This document shows, piece by piece, positions 52,961 through 64,000 of a stretch of DNA of 64,000 bases. The notes below the pieces were generated by a model that made no database searches, was not told where the DNA came from, and saw only the letters and a list, made by a program, of their open reading frames with translations. Made by a program: the position numbers and the translations under genes. The stretch is from Steinernema hermaphroditum (taxonomy: Eukaryota > Nematoda > Chromadorea > Rhabditida > Steinernematidae), in the NCBI GenBank assembly GCA_030435675.1, contig CM059621.1, positions 4,278,001 to 4,342,000 of the forward strand, in the 5' to 3' direction. The stretch's first letter is position 1. Every line of letters starts with the position of its first letter.

Positions 52961-54281
52961 CAGGGTGGCGCATAAATACTGTAAGTGAACAAACTGCTTA
53001 TAACTTTTCATTTATGAGATGAAAACAAAATGAATTTATAACCAAAGGAAAGGCCAGGCACTTCTGTACAACATAATTGAATTCTGTCCAAAATGCCCTA
53101 CTTGAAACTTTTTTAGAGGCGGTCAGACGCTTCTGGAAATTTTTCAGGATTGCCGCGGTGACTTTCGGCGTACTTGCCTTCCAAACGGTCTTCGGAGCGA
53201 GATTCAGAGAATCCGCTCTAGCATGTCTTGTAGCGCAGACTTTTAGCTCTAGAATTGACTAAACAGCAAAGTTGGTAGAGTTGAAAACCGGGGAATACGG
53301 TGACCAAACATCTTCCCACCAAACCCAACATCCTTCCTTCACCTGGTTGGCAGAGACAAGACAAAGGTGTTCTTGGCTCCATGGGCAGGCGCCTAGTCAT
53401 GCTGAAACGTTCATAAGGCGTTGGAAGGTAGATGTAGGACTTAGCATTTCACCGCGCTGTTCAGAACCGGTTTCAGCTAGTTCTTCCCAGTGCAGGTCAT
53501 CTTTTTTCAATTGACTTCGAAACAAAACGAGCTCCAGGTTCCCAACTCCAGAAACCCCGGCCCAAACCATGTTGAACTGTGGGATGCGGCTCTTTTCGAC
53601 GGTAACGGTGCGGGGAGAGCGTTTTGCAAGACGTTTATGATGAACCCGGGTGTTTTGCAACCGTTCTACGGTGAAAATCTGCCCATCCGAGACCAGAATT
53701 CTCTGGAGGTTCCTGCCGCGGACTTGGGTCTTCATCTTCTGGTTCTTCTTTAGTTTTGCAGCCTTCATTTCGTCATCGAGGAACTGCGCGTGTGCCACCT
53801 TGTAGTGGTCAAGTCCCTGATCTTCTTTTACTAATTTCCTATCCCATCCCTCAATGACCCCGTGCTCCTTAGCCAGTTTTCTTATGGACATGGCCTCATT
53901 CCACTTGATCTTGTTTCGAATGGCTTCTCTGCTCCATGCTTTTCGGGCCGTTCCCGGTTTTTTAATCATTTGGTGGATCTGTATCCCAGCTGTCTCTTGT
54001 AAGTATTTTACATTCCGCTGGACTTGAAAAAATTGGAATTTCGTTAACTTTTCAATCTCCGCCATTGGCATTCCACGCTTGTAATCGGCGACGATAGCAA
54101 AACGGTCACTTTGAGATACCCTTTTATCTGACGAGAAAAGGTAAAAGTACCGGCGGGAACATCACTTCTAGATCAAAAAAGGACGAGAAACAGGAATATA
54201 ACAATAGAAGTGCTTTAAAACCCCACAAAATCAAGATGAATTGAAAAGTTCGTCGACTTACAGTATTTATGCGCCACCCTG
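52961..54281 (-). mobile_element. Mariner-type element, ends CAGGGTGGCGCATAAATAC
   Basis: Inverted ends CAGGGTGGCGCATAAATACTGTAAG / CTTACAGTATTTATGCGCCACCCTG with TA on both sides, total 1321 bp. One mutated transposase is encoded on the minus strand. The uninterrupted target is visible in the SINE-like copy at 35.8 kb, so the insertion point and TA duplication are certain. Confidence 0.92.
52985..54071 (-). pseudogene. Mariner/Tc1-superfamily transposase, inactivated
   Basis: A 224-codon open part (54071-53397) carries the helix-turn-helix DNA-binding half (SIRKLAKEHGV, ILVSDGQIFTVE, NMVWAGVSGVGNLELV), the last two being the first catalytic Asp region and the strand after it. The remainder, in other frames at 53396-52985, gives VWSPYSPVFNSTNFAV then SILELKVCATRHA, the W.P.SPD.NP.DY.IWS.LE.KV block of this family. 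The second-Asp motif (QQDGAPAH type) cannot be recognised and the third catalytic Asp position reads N in this block. Frameshifts and a stop after ...NFAV also break it. Confidence 0.85.
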
Positions 54282-54394
54282 TATATAGGGGATATCAAGG
54301 ACACTCACGATTGTGAACCGTAAAGCAAGCAGAAGCGAAAATCTCCAAAAGTACCGGACCACTTTTATGCTTCACTTACACAAATTTTGGTTCC

Positions 54395-54895
54395 ATTAGC
54401 AAATAGCGACAAAAAGTATTTCTGGGCGCCCAAAAAGTCGGAATAACGGCCAAAAGTCTAAGTGTCTAGACATGTCTGGGAAAAAGGCCAGGCTCTGCGC
54501 AATACGATAAGCAACCAAGACTACACCGCTCGCCTTTCGGGTTCGCTTAAAATCCATAGGCATGAACCTAAGCCGGGCCTAAGCTAGCGCGAAAAACGAT
54601 GAGAAGCACGCAGAAAAGTTCGGGTTCTAGACGGGTTCTTACGAATGTGCCTAGATACCGGTGTATTTGGGTGGGCGAAGCGAGCATCATGTTCATTTTT
54701 GCGTCCGGTCTAACATCCAGGCTTCACTTGGGCTCGTGCCTATAGATTTAAATCAAGCCCGAGGTGTGCCCTATAGTGGGCGTCGGCAAACCCCGACTTT
54801 CTCCAGATTTGTCTAGACAGTTAAACTTTTGGCCGCTATTCCGAGTTTTGGCGGCCCAAAAATGCTTTTTGTCGCTATTTGCTAATGCCATGTTT
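54395..54895. mobile_element. Inverted-repeat element, ends CATTAGCAAATAGCGACAAAAAG
   Basis: Left arm 54394-54475 (TTAGCAAATAGCGACAAAAAG, GGCGCCCAAAAAGTCGGAATA, CGGCCAAAAG, TGTCTAGACA) is inverted in the right arm 54800-54890. A second inner pair relates GGCCTAAGCT..GCG near 54585 to CTTCACTTGGGCTCGTGCC near 54725. Core phrases (CTTTCGGGTTCGCTTAAAATCCATAGGC) match 34390-34420. No coding frame. Confidence 0.65.
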
Positions 54896-56170
54896 TTATG
54901 AGCGAAAAAAAGGCCATGTTTTTTAATAAAGCCATGTTTTTATGAGCGTTATTTCCTAAAGCTACCTTCACGTAACCTGCGTGGTCGATAGTTTAACGCA
55001 GTTCCATGTGTTATAAAATTGTCAACTTTTCAGCCGATTTAAAAAAAAATAATAAAAGTTTTGCATAAGCCATCTCGCTCACTGCTCCGCTTAAAGAGCG
55101 GCTGCAACGATCTCAAAGAGCAGAAGCAAAAGGTACTTTGCATTGTACGGCAGCTTGCCACCAACCTCATTAACTAGACCATTATTTTATGTTCCCTTGT
55201 TTCACAACACAGTCCACAAACGAGATTAACACAAATCCCCGACATCGATTTCGGCCTTTGTCCCTAAAACATTCGGCGGCCCTACGCGATTAACAATGCG
55301 GCCCGATTGCGTCGCTGGCGGTCTGTAATTAAGATGTGGATCAGTGACGCGCGGAGGCTTATCGACTCTGCGATCTGTGAAATTCGCGCAATTGCAGCCG
55401 CCACCATTCAGCCGACAGAGGCGTTGGACGGAAGATCTAAGTGGACCATATGTCTTCGGCGGTGGATGAGTGAGACGGACGGCGGCCGACTGTCTGCCCG
55501 CAAAGTGGATTAGACGGTTACCGTAAATTAATTGGCAGTTTGGGGTAGAATGTGATTTTTAGTGCTCCCTAGACGATGGATTTGATGAAATCTTACCGAC
55601 AAAAGAGAAACTGCATATAATCTGTAAAACGGTCACTATCTTTCCAACTGTCCACCTCTTTCTTCGCTTCCCATCCATTGCGCAACCTTCGAAACCCACA
55701 ATTAGACATAGGCATGCGCGATCCTTCCCACAATCAAACATCTGCCTCGCAAAAAGTGAGCCAGTCAGTCCATTGGACACTCCTAACTGAACCCAATCGA
55801 CCGACGGCGCCAATGAGGCGTTCACTTCGCGTAACTACTGTCCCTTTTTCGTCGTGGAGGCCACCCACACACTCCCCTAAAGCCATGCATTTGTGACGAC
55901 GACGGCGCCGTTCCTGAATTTATACCCCTTGCGAACTGGCAGATGACTCACTTCGGACTGTTTTGGAATGGGCTCTTCTGGTTCATTCGGCAAACAGCGG
56001 CGTGCTGTGCTTACAGCGCACGACTCATTTCCGCCGCGAAACTGTTTTGATGTCCGCCGTGCTAAAGGGCTAATCTACCGTCGCGCGCTACGCTTTTATG
56101 ACCGTTTCAATTAGCCGCTTCGCGGAAGGCGCTTTGTGTCTTCTGTTGTCTTAGGCTTTCGTCAGTCAAT
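54896..56170. other. Gene-free tract with GC-rich islands
   Basis: GC-rich blocks at about 55240-55510 and 55640-56110 alternate with AT-rich DNA. They hold TAATTAA, GTAAATTAATTGG and GTGGATTA motifs (homeodomain-type sites). No protein frame with family resemblance was found on either strand. Confidence 0.35.
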
Positions 56171-56478
56171 ATGGACTTGGTGATGAAAGAAAATAATTCG
56201 ATTAGAAATGTTCTCCTTCAAGAAAACTTCCCAAGAGATGTTTCCAGTCCCACTTCGTCTGTGCGTTTTCTTACAAAAGAACATAATCGCCAAAGACATC
56301 TCTTTGGTCTATTGGATCTTGTTCGACCACGCTTTCTCCAAATTTTTTTACTTCTATGTGTGCTTGAGCAACTTCTAGCAATGCGTGGGATGAGCATAAT
56401 ATTGACAATGATTCAAGCAGATTTAGAAAATGTCTATTTACTGAAGGCACTCCCTTTGTCAGGGGTATTTCCTAAAAA
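56171..56478 (+). CDS. Candidate first exon with one hydrophobic helix
   Basis: ATG to a GTGAGT donor, 102 codons plus 2 bases. Residues 1-55 are polar, followed by a hydrophobic stretch (FLQIFLLLCVLEQLLAM, about 56-72). No following exon or family was recognised, so this may be chance. Confidence 0.2.
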
Positions 56479-59400
56479 GTGAGTCAGAATACTGAGTCAG
56501 AGAAAACTCAATTTGGACAACCACAGGCATAAACGTGTGTCCTTCTTTCACATAATCTACGTAGCTGATTTCGTCATTTATTTATGTTTAGGCATTTGTG
56601 ATCTGATGATCATTTGCCCTTGGGTTGACTAAATCAGTTCTACTGTTCTAACCTCACTGATTTCCTTTAAACTGAATGCCTGCCCTGAGTTTCGACTTAA
56701 CTCCTATATCGCTTACTGTTCATATCTTCGGGAACACTGATCCATTATTTATTGAATTCGTATATTTATTGTATGCATGCCAGTTTTGAGAAGAATTCTT
56801 AAACGCGGGGAAATAAGCTCATTTTAAAAGCTGCAGTTTCGACCGTCGTGCGCATCGAATGATAGAATGTCATGGTTTTTCCTTCAATTTTTTTGAGTGC
56901 CACCCTAGAACAGCTGATGTACAATAAACGTGTTGTTGTCGTACCCTAACATCTTTCTGACCCCTTCGGCGATCACCCCTTCTCTTCCCCAATCTTAATT
57001 TCCCGTTACCTTTGCCCAACATCCAGTATGTACATATTCATTACAGCGAATGTAATTTACGACTTTTTGCGGCGCACCGTCGCCGACCGCCGCTGCCATA
57101 AGGTCGCTCGCCGATTGACCGGCACCTGTTGCCCTAGGCACCCTAAGAACTGTCCGACTGTCCGACCTAAGACCGCTTCTGTCCGTGTCCAATTGACCGT
57201 TTATGCTAGTGCGATCGAATTTCAACAGATCGGCCAGCGCGCGCTTAAGTGACATTTGCGAAGACGTTCGCGGCTTTCTGTCTCAATCTTTCAACAGGCA
57301 ATCAATCATCGTGTGCGCGAGAGGAAACGAGCAGCATCTGCGCGCGAATTGCAGGGCCACGGACAGTCGAGACCACAAATCTGGCCAGCGGGCAGTTGTT
57401 TTAATTTACTACGTCTTGTTTGCCAACTTAATTGGCGACGGGTAGGTTAGCAGCGATTAATATACCGTTTTTTGAGGTTATTTATGACGCAAACAATTGT
57501 CCATTCGACATGTTTAATGGGGACTGTTTTTTACTGACTCTTTCTTAAATGCGTATTTGGTCTCCACATAGCAGAGTAAATCTAAAAAGTAAGTTAAGTG
57601 AGAAAACTGACCATTTCGTGCACGCTTTTCATCAGTCCTGCTGTAGTAAAACGAAAATCATTAAGTATTAGTTGAGTTCTTTTCATCTAAAGCACTGAAT
57701 GTGCGCATACATTGCATTGAATCGCATGGGACAACCTCAATTTGAAGATAACTTAACATACTACATAAGTTAGGCACGTTCATGACCCTCAACTGATGAC
57801 GTTCAATGTTTCGAACACTGAAATTTTTGGCTGGATGAGGGTAACTGGAATTCAACTCAACAGAGGCAGTGCTAACAAATGTCACTTAAGCCCAAAATTC
57901 CTAACCAGCGATCCGTTCTTTGGTCACCACCAAATGTTATTTTGTTTGAGTATTCAAGTTGCCCACATGTCCGAAAAAGACGACCACATTGATATCTGTT
58001 GCTTCTGAGCATATGTATTCCAAGTCATCCTTAAATCAGCTCACAATTTGAGTCTTTTCATGATTTCTCTCACAGATCTCTCCTATCACTGCCTCGAATT
58101 TTTTTCCTTTGAAAATTTGAAACACTGTCGATAGTAAGGAGGTAGATCTGCATGAGATGCTTAGAAGTGCGATCAACAGTTTATAGGATCGGAACGTCTC
58201 ATCTTTGGAGAAAGATCGAACAAGATCCGATAGACCAAAGAGACGTCATATTCAAATATGGAGAAGACCTGTCTTAACCGAAAATGCCTTCACTTCATAT
58301 CAAACTTCACATGAACTACCCTCCCGCCACCCCACTCCATACACATGTATGTAACTTCAAGATCTTAAACTAGTGCAGAACAGTTTCCGCTTCACCCGTC
58401 TTCTCTTTGCTTTCGCCGCTCGCGTTCGGAAATGTTTGCCCAAACGCCATGTTTTGCGATGATTAATAACCCGAACGGCTGCTACAGCGGATGAGTTCGC
58501 GCGGCTGTTCCTCCTCTCCAAAACTAATCCCTCATCGCTGCGTTCTCTACGCTGAGTCCTCCCCCGCCGGAGCGCCTCTCGCGCAAACGCAACTCGCGCT
58601 TCACATATTGTCAGCTATCTAATCACGCTAGATTTCCGCTTTAATCCAATTTTGCTCCATTCCCAATTTGCATACGAAATTCTCGCCAACCAAAACGTAT
58701 CTGATCAGAACGCCCCGCAAAATTGCGGTCTTTTCACGACGTGATGACAGTCGCGTATGGGTTCGATGACGAATATTAATCACCTTTCGGGTTGGAGGCG
58801 AACGAAAAGGATTAATTGCACCGCCGTCGCGCGTTGATGACGGTGTGGTCACAACGGCCGCGCGCCCTCCGATTCTTATCACCTCTCGACCTGATTGAAA
58901 ATGTTTGGAATTCTTCGCTTTCGTTCGAATTCGGGTACGAAGTGTGAGTGGCGATGACGGACGTGTCAGTCATTCTTGTGGGTGGCACTTGTGTTGGTTC
59001 CGGTACGCCCTATCTATAAACGTTTATTTTTAACTGACTCAGGGTTCGATGACCGATTCTATACAATATCTTTTGGCATGATCGCTGTTCCAGTCAGAAC
59101 GGCACAGTTTTCGAAACGGGCCTATAGGAAACGCTCAAATTTTGATCGTTTCCGACATGCTGTTTATGTTTTTTTTCTATTTGTCGGTGAGGTCTGTCAA
59201 AGGGTGATCAGGTTGCGGTGAGCAATCAGAACTGTTTTGATATAAGTTCGCATTCCTGCCAAAAAGGATTGAGTAGGTCAAAGTCAAAACTTAAATTTTA
59301 GTCCTTTTTAAACGGCGAGGTTTTATAGAAACGATCGTCAGTAGATCTTCTTGGAAACTAGAGCTTTCAATCGATATTGGAAATTGCACACATCGCCATA

Positions 59401-62400
59401 TTTATACAGTACTTTAATCTCCGCAGCAGCACGTTTGATGTGATCTTTATGAGTCTTAGATTTGGACCTGAAGTAAGAAAATATTCATACGTTTCTATCA
59501 TTCGCTGCATGTGAGAAGCAATAGCCAGGTACCTAAGTGTGCTCTCGGTGGTAATAACCATATTTTTTCTGAGATCCTTGACCTGCCAATCTGTATAGAA
59601 AACCCAAGTTATTTTCCGCCATTATCGCGCTGTGCTGACAGCCGAAGTAATACAATCAAAACTATGTCAGTCAACCCATCAACACTTCTCCGAACTTTCG
59701 GAATTCCTTCCATATCGCTGTCGCCGCCATCTCCTGATTAGCATTTAAATTGGATCCATCCCCAAACTCCCACCCTCGCCGGCCGACCCGCTACTCAAGT
59801 GGCTCATGTCCCGCGCGCAAATGCGGTATCTAATCACGCCTGTTTGCTTGTGTTGTGCGAACATGCTCTCCCCCTCTTCTTCGAGGATTATTGCACCACC
59901 CACCACCACATCTTGTCCTACTCATAATCCATCAGCTTGAAACAGATCCCTCGGTGTTTGTTCGGCTCTTGAGACGCGACGAATCGATGGAAATGTTTAT
60001 ATTAAATAGCCAGGCAAATGTATTAAGTGGTTTATGGTGGCGCGGTGGTCAGCGGACGACGGCGTTTGGTCAGCTTGCGGTAGATGGCGCCCCTGTTTGT
60101 TTACGTAATCGCGCGACACCTTTCACCGCTCCACGGCGGCCATGTTTTGATACGACGGTGATAGCGCGCGACGTGCTGCTGGACAGCGGCCGGTGGAGGA
60201 ATTGGCGGTGAGTGATGAGCTTCTGAGTCTTGGCAACGTGCGCGAGGGTCAAGGTTGGTAGGAGTGGTTTGGGCAGCGAGATTATACGATTTGTGACGGA
60301 TATATGTCGTTTTTTGTGTACCTCTTTGGCGGACGGTGATTTATGTGAGTCATGGTATAGAGAGTTTGTGGAAGGAACTTTGAAAATGGCGCTTGTCTTT
60401 GAAATATGTCTATTATCCAATGACGAACCATATTTTAACCGTGTCCCTTTTGGCTCTAAAGTTATTTTAGCCAATCCACAACACTTAAAGTTCACAGTTT
60501 CTACAGGTAGGCTTGGTGAAGGCGATGGTGGGCCTGCGACAGCCACGAGTCTGAAAACGTGACCTAACGAAAGTACGAAAGAGCACAATACATAAACACT
60601 CGTTCTATAATGTAGAAAAAACTCGACATTCTTCTTGTCCGTCCTTCACTGTCTGTCGCTATCCGATGCAAGAGTGTTAAATAAGATTTAAAAAATAAAT
60701 CCTTTTATGGATACAGAAGAAACTCTCTCTTCTCCTCAAGTGATATAAAAATACACAAAACATGACGAGTATCCCTTCTTTAGTTTTAAATCATAAGATT
60801 TCTCATAGGCTTATAAGATTTGGAATACACAACGGCTTTTATTCTAAAAACATCTCGATCTGTAGAAACATTAGTGATCGGCGTTGATCCTGGTGTAACG
60901 TGTTTGTTGAATGTGGCGCCGGGTCCATTAGTCTTTCCTATGTTTCCTGGTCACTGATAGCTCAAGAGCTAATGAGTCATGTGTTTTGAATGGATCCGTT
61001 AGGGAATGTGTTGGTTTGTATAATGTAGACAGACGCCGTTTATCGACACTTCTTAGCTTTAGTTACACTTTCAGTGGAACCAACCGTCCACGTAAAGGAA
61101 AAATCGAGACCAATTCAGCCAAAACAACAACTGGTTTAGCGATTTAACGCAAGAGGCACTAAGAAAATTCCAAATTAAATAAAGCTCGGAGACGTTTTTC
61201 GGTAACCATAAGGTGTCCAGTCCAAAGAATTAGCGAATATACGTAATATAATAACAAGAGAACTAAACGGTGGTTTCAATAAGAGGACTCTCTTACTCCA
61301 ATATGCATTGTGTCTTTGTTCGACGACTCCGTTTCCTTCCCACTTTTTACAGCCACCTTTTTTGCGCCCCCATCTGTTACTCTCCTTACACGGATGTGCG
61401 GCCGCGATTTGCACTTTCACACTCACCCCTTCCCAACACTGCCGTTGTTCAAACAACGCCGTTTCAGTACGTGTTCCCCTCCTTCAAATCCGTTTTCCAA
61501 TGTTTACATCTCATTTTTTAAGCCACGCAGTGCAAATTAGTGTAGCACGCCATTTGTTCCCTAATCTCTCGGATTACCGTCCGGAACTCCCGCTCGCTTT
61601 CCACTTCACACACTCGAAAGACGTCCAAATGTGTCGGCCCTTTCGGTGACCTTTTGTCAGCCGCGCACGGCCATCTGCCGCCCTGGCGCCCCGTGCGCCA
61701 CTGTCCAACGGCGCCTGGCCTCCGATCGGCCGTCCGCACTTCGATAAGTGGCATGCGCATGGTCCGATCGTGTAATAACCATACGTGTTTTACTGGCGCA
61801 TTGTTTCTTTTCCCTCTATTGTTTGGGTAATTGCTGTCATTGGCACCTCGTTGAGAGGGGGGAAGTGGTTGTGGTGGTGGTGGAGTTGGTGCGTGCTGGC
61901 TCTGTTCGCTTAACTTGAATATTTAATGGGCTGGAACAACTGGTGCCTTTGACGAATGGCTAATTGTTGGTCGGGAGACGAGATAATTAGGGGACCGAGT
62001 TGTCGGTGTTGGGAAACAAGTGGGTGTTCTCGGTTTAGATTACCGCAATTGAGCCGTTTTTTATTGCCCTCCTCTTTAACGTTCCTTTTCTGTCCTCTAT
62101 AACGACAAGTCCTCAGTTTTCTATGTTTGGTGCAGATTTTACGCTTTTCAAGTCAGTATAACTTCAAGCTTCAGCATAAAAGTAGCTCGGTTTTGATGGA
62201 ACTGCAGAATAAGGGTAAAATGCAGTTTGCCCAAAAATTCCATCACTTTAAGTTAGCTTCGACTGTCCCAAAACGACAAACAACACACCAATCCTTTCTT
62301 TGCTTCTGATTGAGTTCGTCTTCACACTGAGGCTGTTCGCGACCCTCACCAAGCCCTTACCCAACTGGACAACTGCACCCAACTCCCTAATTGCCCGCCC

Positions 62401-62900
62401 GCCCGCACGTCCGGGAAACAATCGCACGTACTGCACTCCTAAACGCATTAGAACTTGGCCATCGCCGTCTCTTAACATCTGTCGCGCGTCATTAGCCCCT
62501 TCCATAATCAGATAACAATTTGTCGCCCGTCCACTTTCACAACATCCCCGCGCCACTTTCCCTCCATTCTACGTGCGCTGTGCCCGTTCGGGGCAGCTAG
62601 CTGCCACCGCTTCCCATACAAAATCACCGCGTTCCCACGTCGCCGTTTGTATTCATCGATTGATCTAGACGTCGCCGACGTTTCAATCCACACGTGTGAC
62701 CGTCTGCGTCCGCCAACTTCAGCTTCATCGTGCATTAATCAAACGCATTGTGGCCTTATTTTGCGATGCAAATCATTGGGTCGGCGATGGTTTATTGCCA
62801 GCGATGGGAAGCTTCCGCGAGCGAGCCAAATGCGTTTTATTGTGTCATTGTTCTGTGGATATGGGGTTCCTTTCGTGTCCACAGAGGATTAATTTTTGAT
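56479..62900. other. Gene-free tract with repeated GC-rich islands
   Basis: Islands of 300-550 bases at about 57040-57430, 58380-58930, 59740-60250, 61320-61780 and 62310-62890 are separated by AT-rich DNA. They are dense in CG, CGATCG, TTAATTG and GCGCGC motifs, and each carries only mutually overlapping short frames. I cannot assign exons. Reasonable alternatives are a cis-regulatory array of a neighbouring gene outside the window or a very large intron. Confidence 0.4.
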
Positions 62901-64000
62901 GGCAGCTTGGGGTAGCAAGTTGGTCGCTCTAAACATAGTCTTTCTGGTTGATGTTTCCTCTTTTTATTGTTCTTTTTTTCCTTCTGACAGACTGTAAACA
63001 GCGTGTGTTTATCATAGTAAAAACACTCACGAGATGGCGCGTCCCCTAAAGATGTACATTTTAACCATCTTATAAAACACAAAAACTGTTAAACTATTTG
63101 AACAGTTCTATAAAACAAAATCATCAACTGTAATTGTGTAGGCCATCGTTTCCGTACATTTAAACATATAGCCTTAAAATCGCATTTCTAGCAAAAGTCA
63201 TGTTTGTTATCTATTTGTTTTCATCGGCCGCATACTATAGCAAAACGGTAAACATTGTGTATGTTGTGGCGTCATTGCAAGGCAAACAAAAACAACTCCT
63301 TTGCAAAGGGAGAATCACAGCTAAATCAGATTCTATAAGCAGTAATAAACGCGTAATCAAAGCGAAACTATAGAAAATATTCGCCATACTCTACTGCCTA
63401 GAATTCCTATTTATTTTCTTGAAAGGTCCCAAAATATGTGCCTCTAAAACTGTTGCCCTATACTGTTAGTTTAGTAAGCCGTAGATGGGAATTTGCGGAT
63501 CTTCCTTCATCGTTTCGTCAGCATAACTTAAAAGCTTCGTGCGGGTTCCTTGCATGCCTTTGACAAACAGATAGAATGTTTGGCAACGGTAGCTAAAACA
63601 AGGCTCAGAAAAGAGATCGTGAAGGCGCAGAGGCAACATTACGACGTGATCGAAAAAAACGCTCAAAACCTCACTGTTGTTCATTGTTTCCCTGGTCCTC
63701 AGTGATGTTTTCACAGTCGGAAACATTAGCTCAAATTAGCGCAAAGAAAAGTATCGTGAAGATCATAAAAATGGAGCGTGATGGTTGAACGCCTCGCTAC
63801 TAAAGGAATGTTGTTGACAGAAAGCATCGAAGAAAAAACACTACGCTTTCTTTGTTGATCTTGTTTGTACAAAACATCGTCTTTATACAAAACAAAATGG
63901 TGCTTATACTCCCAGCGAAAAAAGATTAGATTACCAATCTGTACCCGAGCACCAGAGATCAGAAAACTGCAAGCCGAATTAGTCTTCAGGCACTCCCTAC
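62901..64000. other. AT-rich end of the window, no gene seen
   Basis: Short frames only; none has a splice partner or recognisable domain. Confidence 0.4.

Larger units (their letters stand above)
52490..54295 (+). repeat. SINE-like repeat copy split by a mariner insertion
   Basis: 52490-52960 matches 35195-35864 with fewer tandem units and a decayed A box. 54282-54295 matches the last bases of that copy. The interval between is the mariner at 52961-54281. It begins about 100 bases after the stop codon of the second astacin-lectin gene. Confidence 0.75.

Noticed and set aside
60070..60588. 172-codon minus-strand frame
   Set aside because: Lies across a GC-rich island edge, overlaps other long frames, and shows no domain or codon regularity.

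Overview
The window is nuclear DNA of a nematode, most likely clade V (Rhabditina). I see nematode-restricted chemoreceptor families (two class T genes and one class X gene), many 40-50 bp introns ending in TTTCAG, a myosin VII that matches HUM-6/MYO7A along its whole length, nematode-type astacins, and many Tc1/mariner-type elements. Genus cannot be fixed from this sequence alone; a strongylid or a free-living relative would both fit.

Layout. 1-9 kb: two same-strand class T serpentine receptors (1913-3137 and 5995-7051), with two giant palindromic Tc1/mariner-type non-autonomous elements (136-1566 and 7930-8622) and copies of a dispersed repeat that I call family R. 9352-9758: a small two-exon single-pass membrane protein with WW-domain ligand motifs. 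12827-22728 (minus): a complete 22-exon myosin VII heavy chain (hum-6 orthologue, 2109 residues in my model). 22.7-30.4 kb: a gene-poor tract with a 20-bp-repeat hairpin, a perfect 37-nt palindrome and GC-rich islands. 30388-34059 (minus): a class X receptor, a four-pass membrane protein and an orphan first exon resembling it. 35.2-41.5 kb: a tRNA-headed SINE-like repeat, a small GNAT acetyltransferase (37730-38824, minus), inverted-repeat elements and an orphan exon pair.

41514-52392 holds two tandem secreted zinc metalloproteases of the astacin family. Their architecture is signal peptide, prodomain with aspartate switch, astacin, EGF, CUB, Thr-rich linker and C-type lectin. The first copy has gained a roughly 20-unit Thr/Glu/Pro minisatellite and a second lectin-like domain. 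A fold-back Tc1 element lies between the two genes. Next comes a SINE-like repeat split by a mariner, for which an uninterrupted copy of the target site survives at 35.8 kb. From 54.3 kb to the end I find no confident gene, only GC-rich islands and an inverted-repeat element.

The genes do not form an operon or a single pathway. The coherent units are the tandem receptor pair and the tandem astacin-lectin pair. Gene models come from splice-site and reading-frame bookkeeping by hand; exon edges may be off by one or two bases in places.
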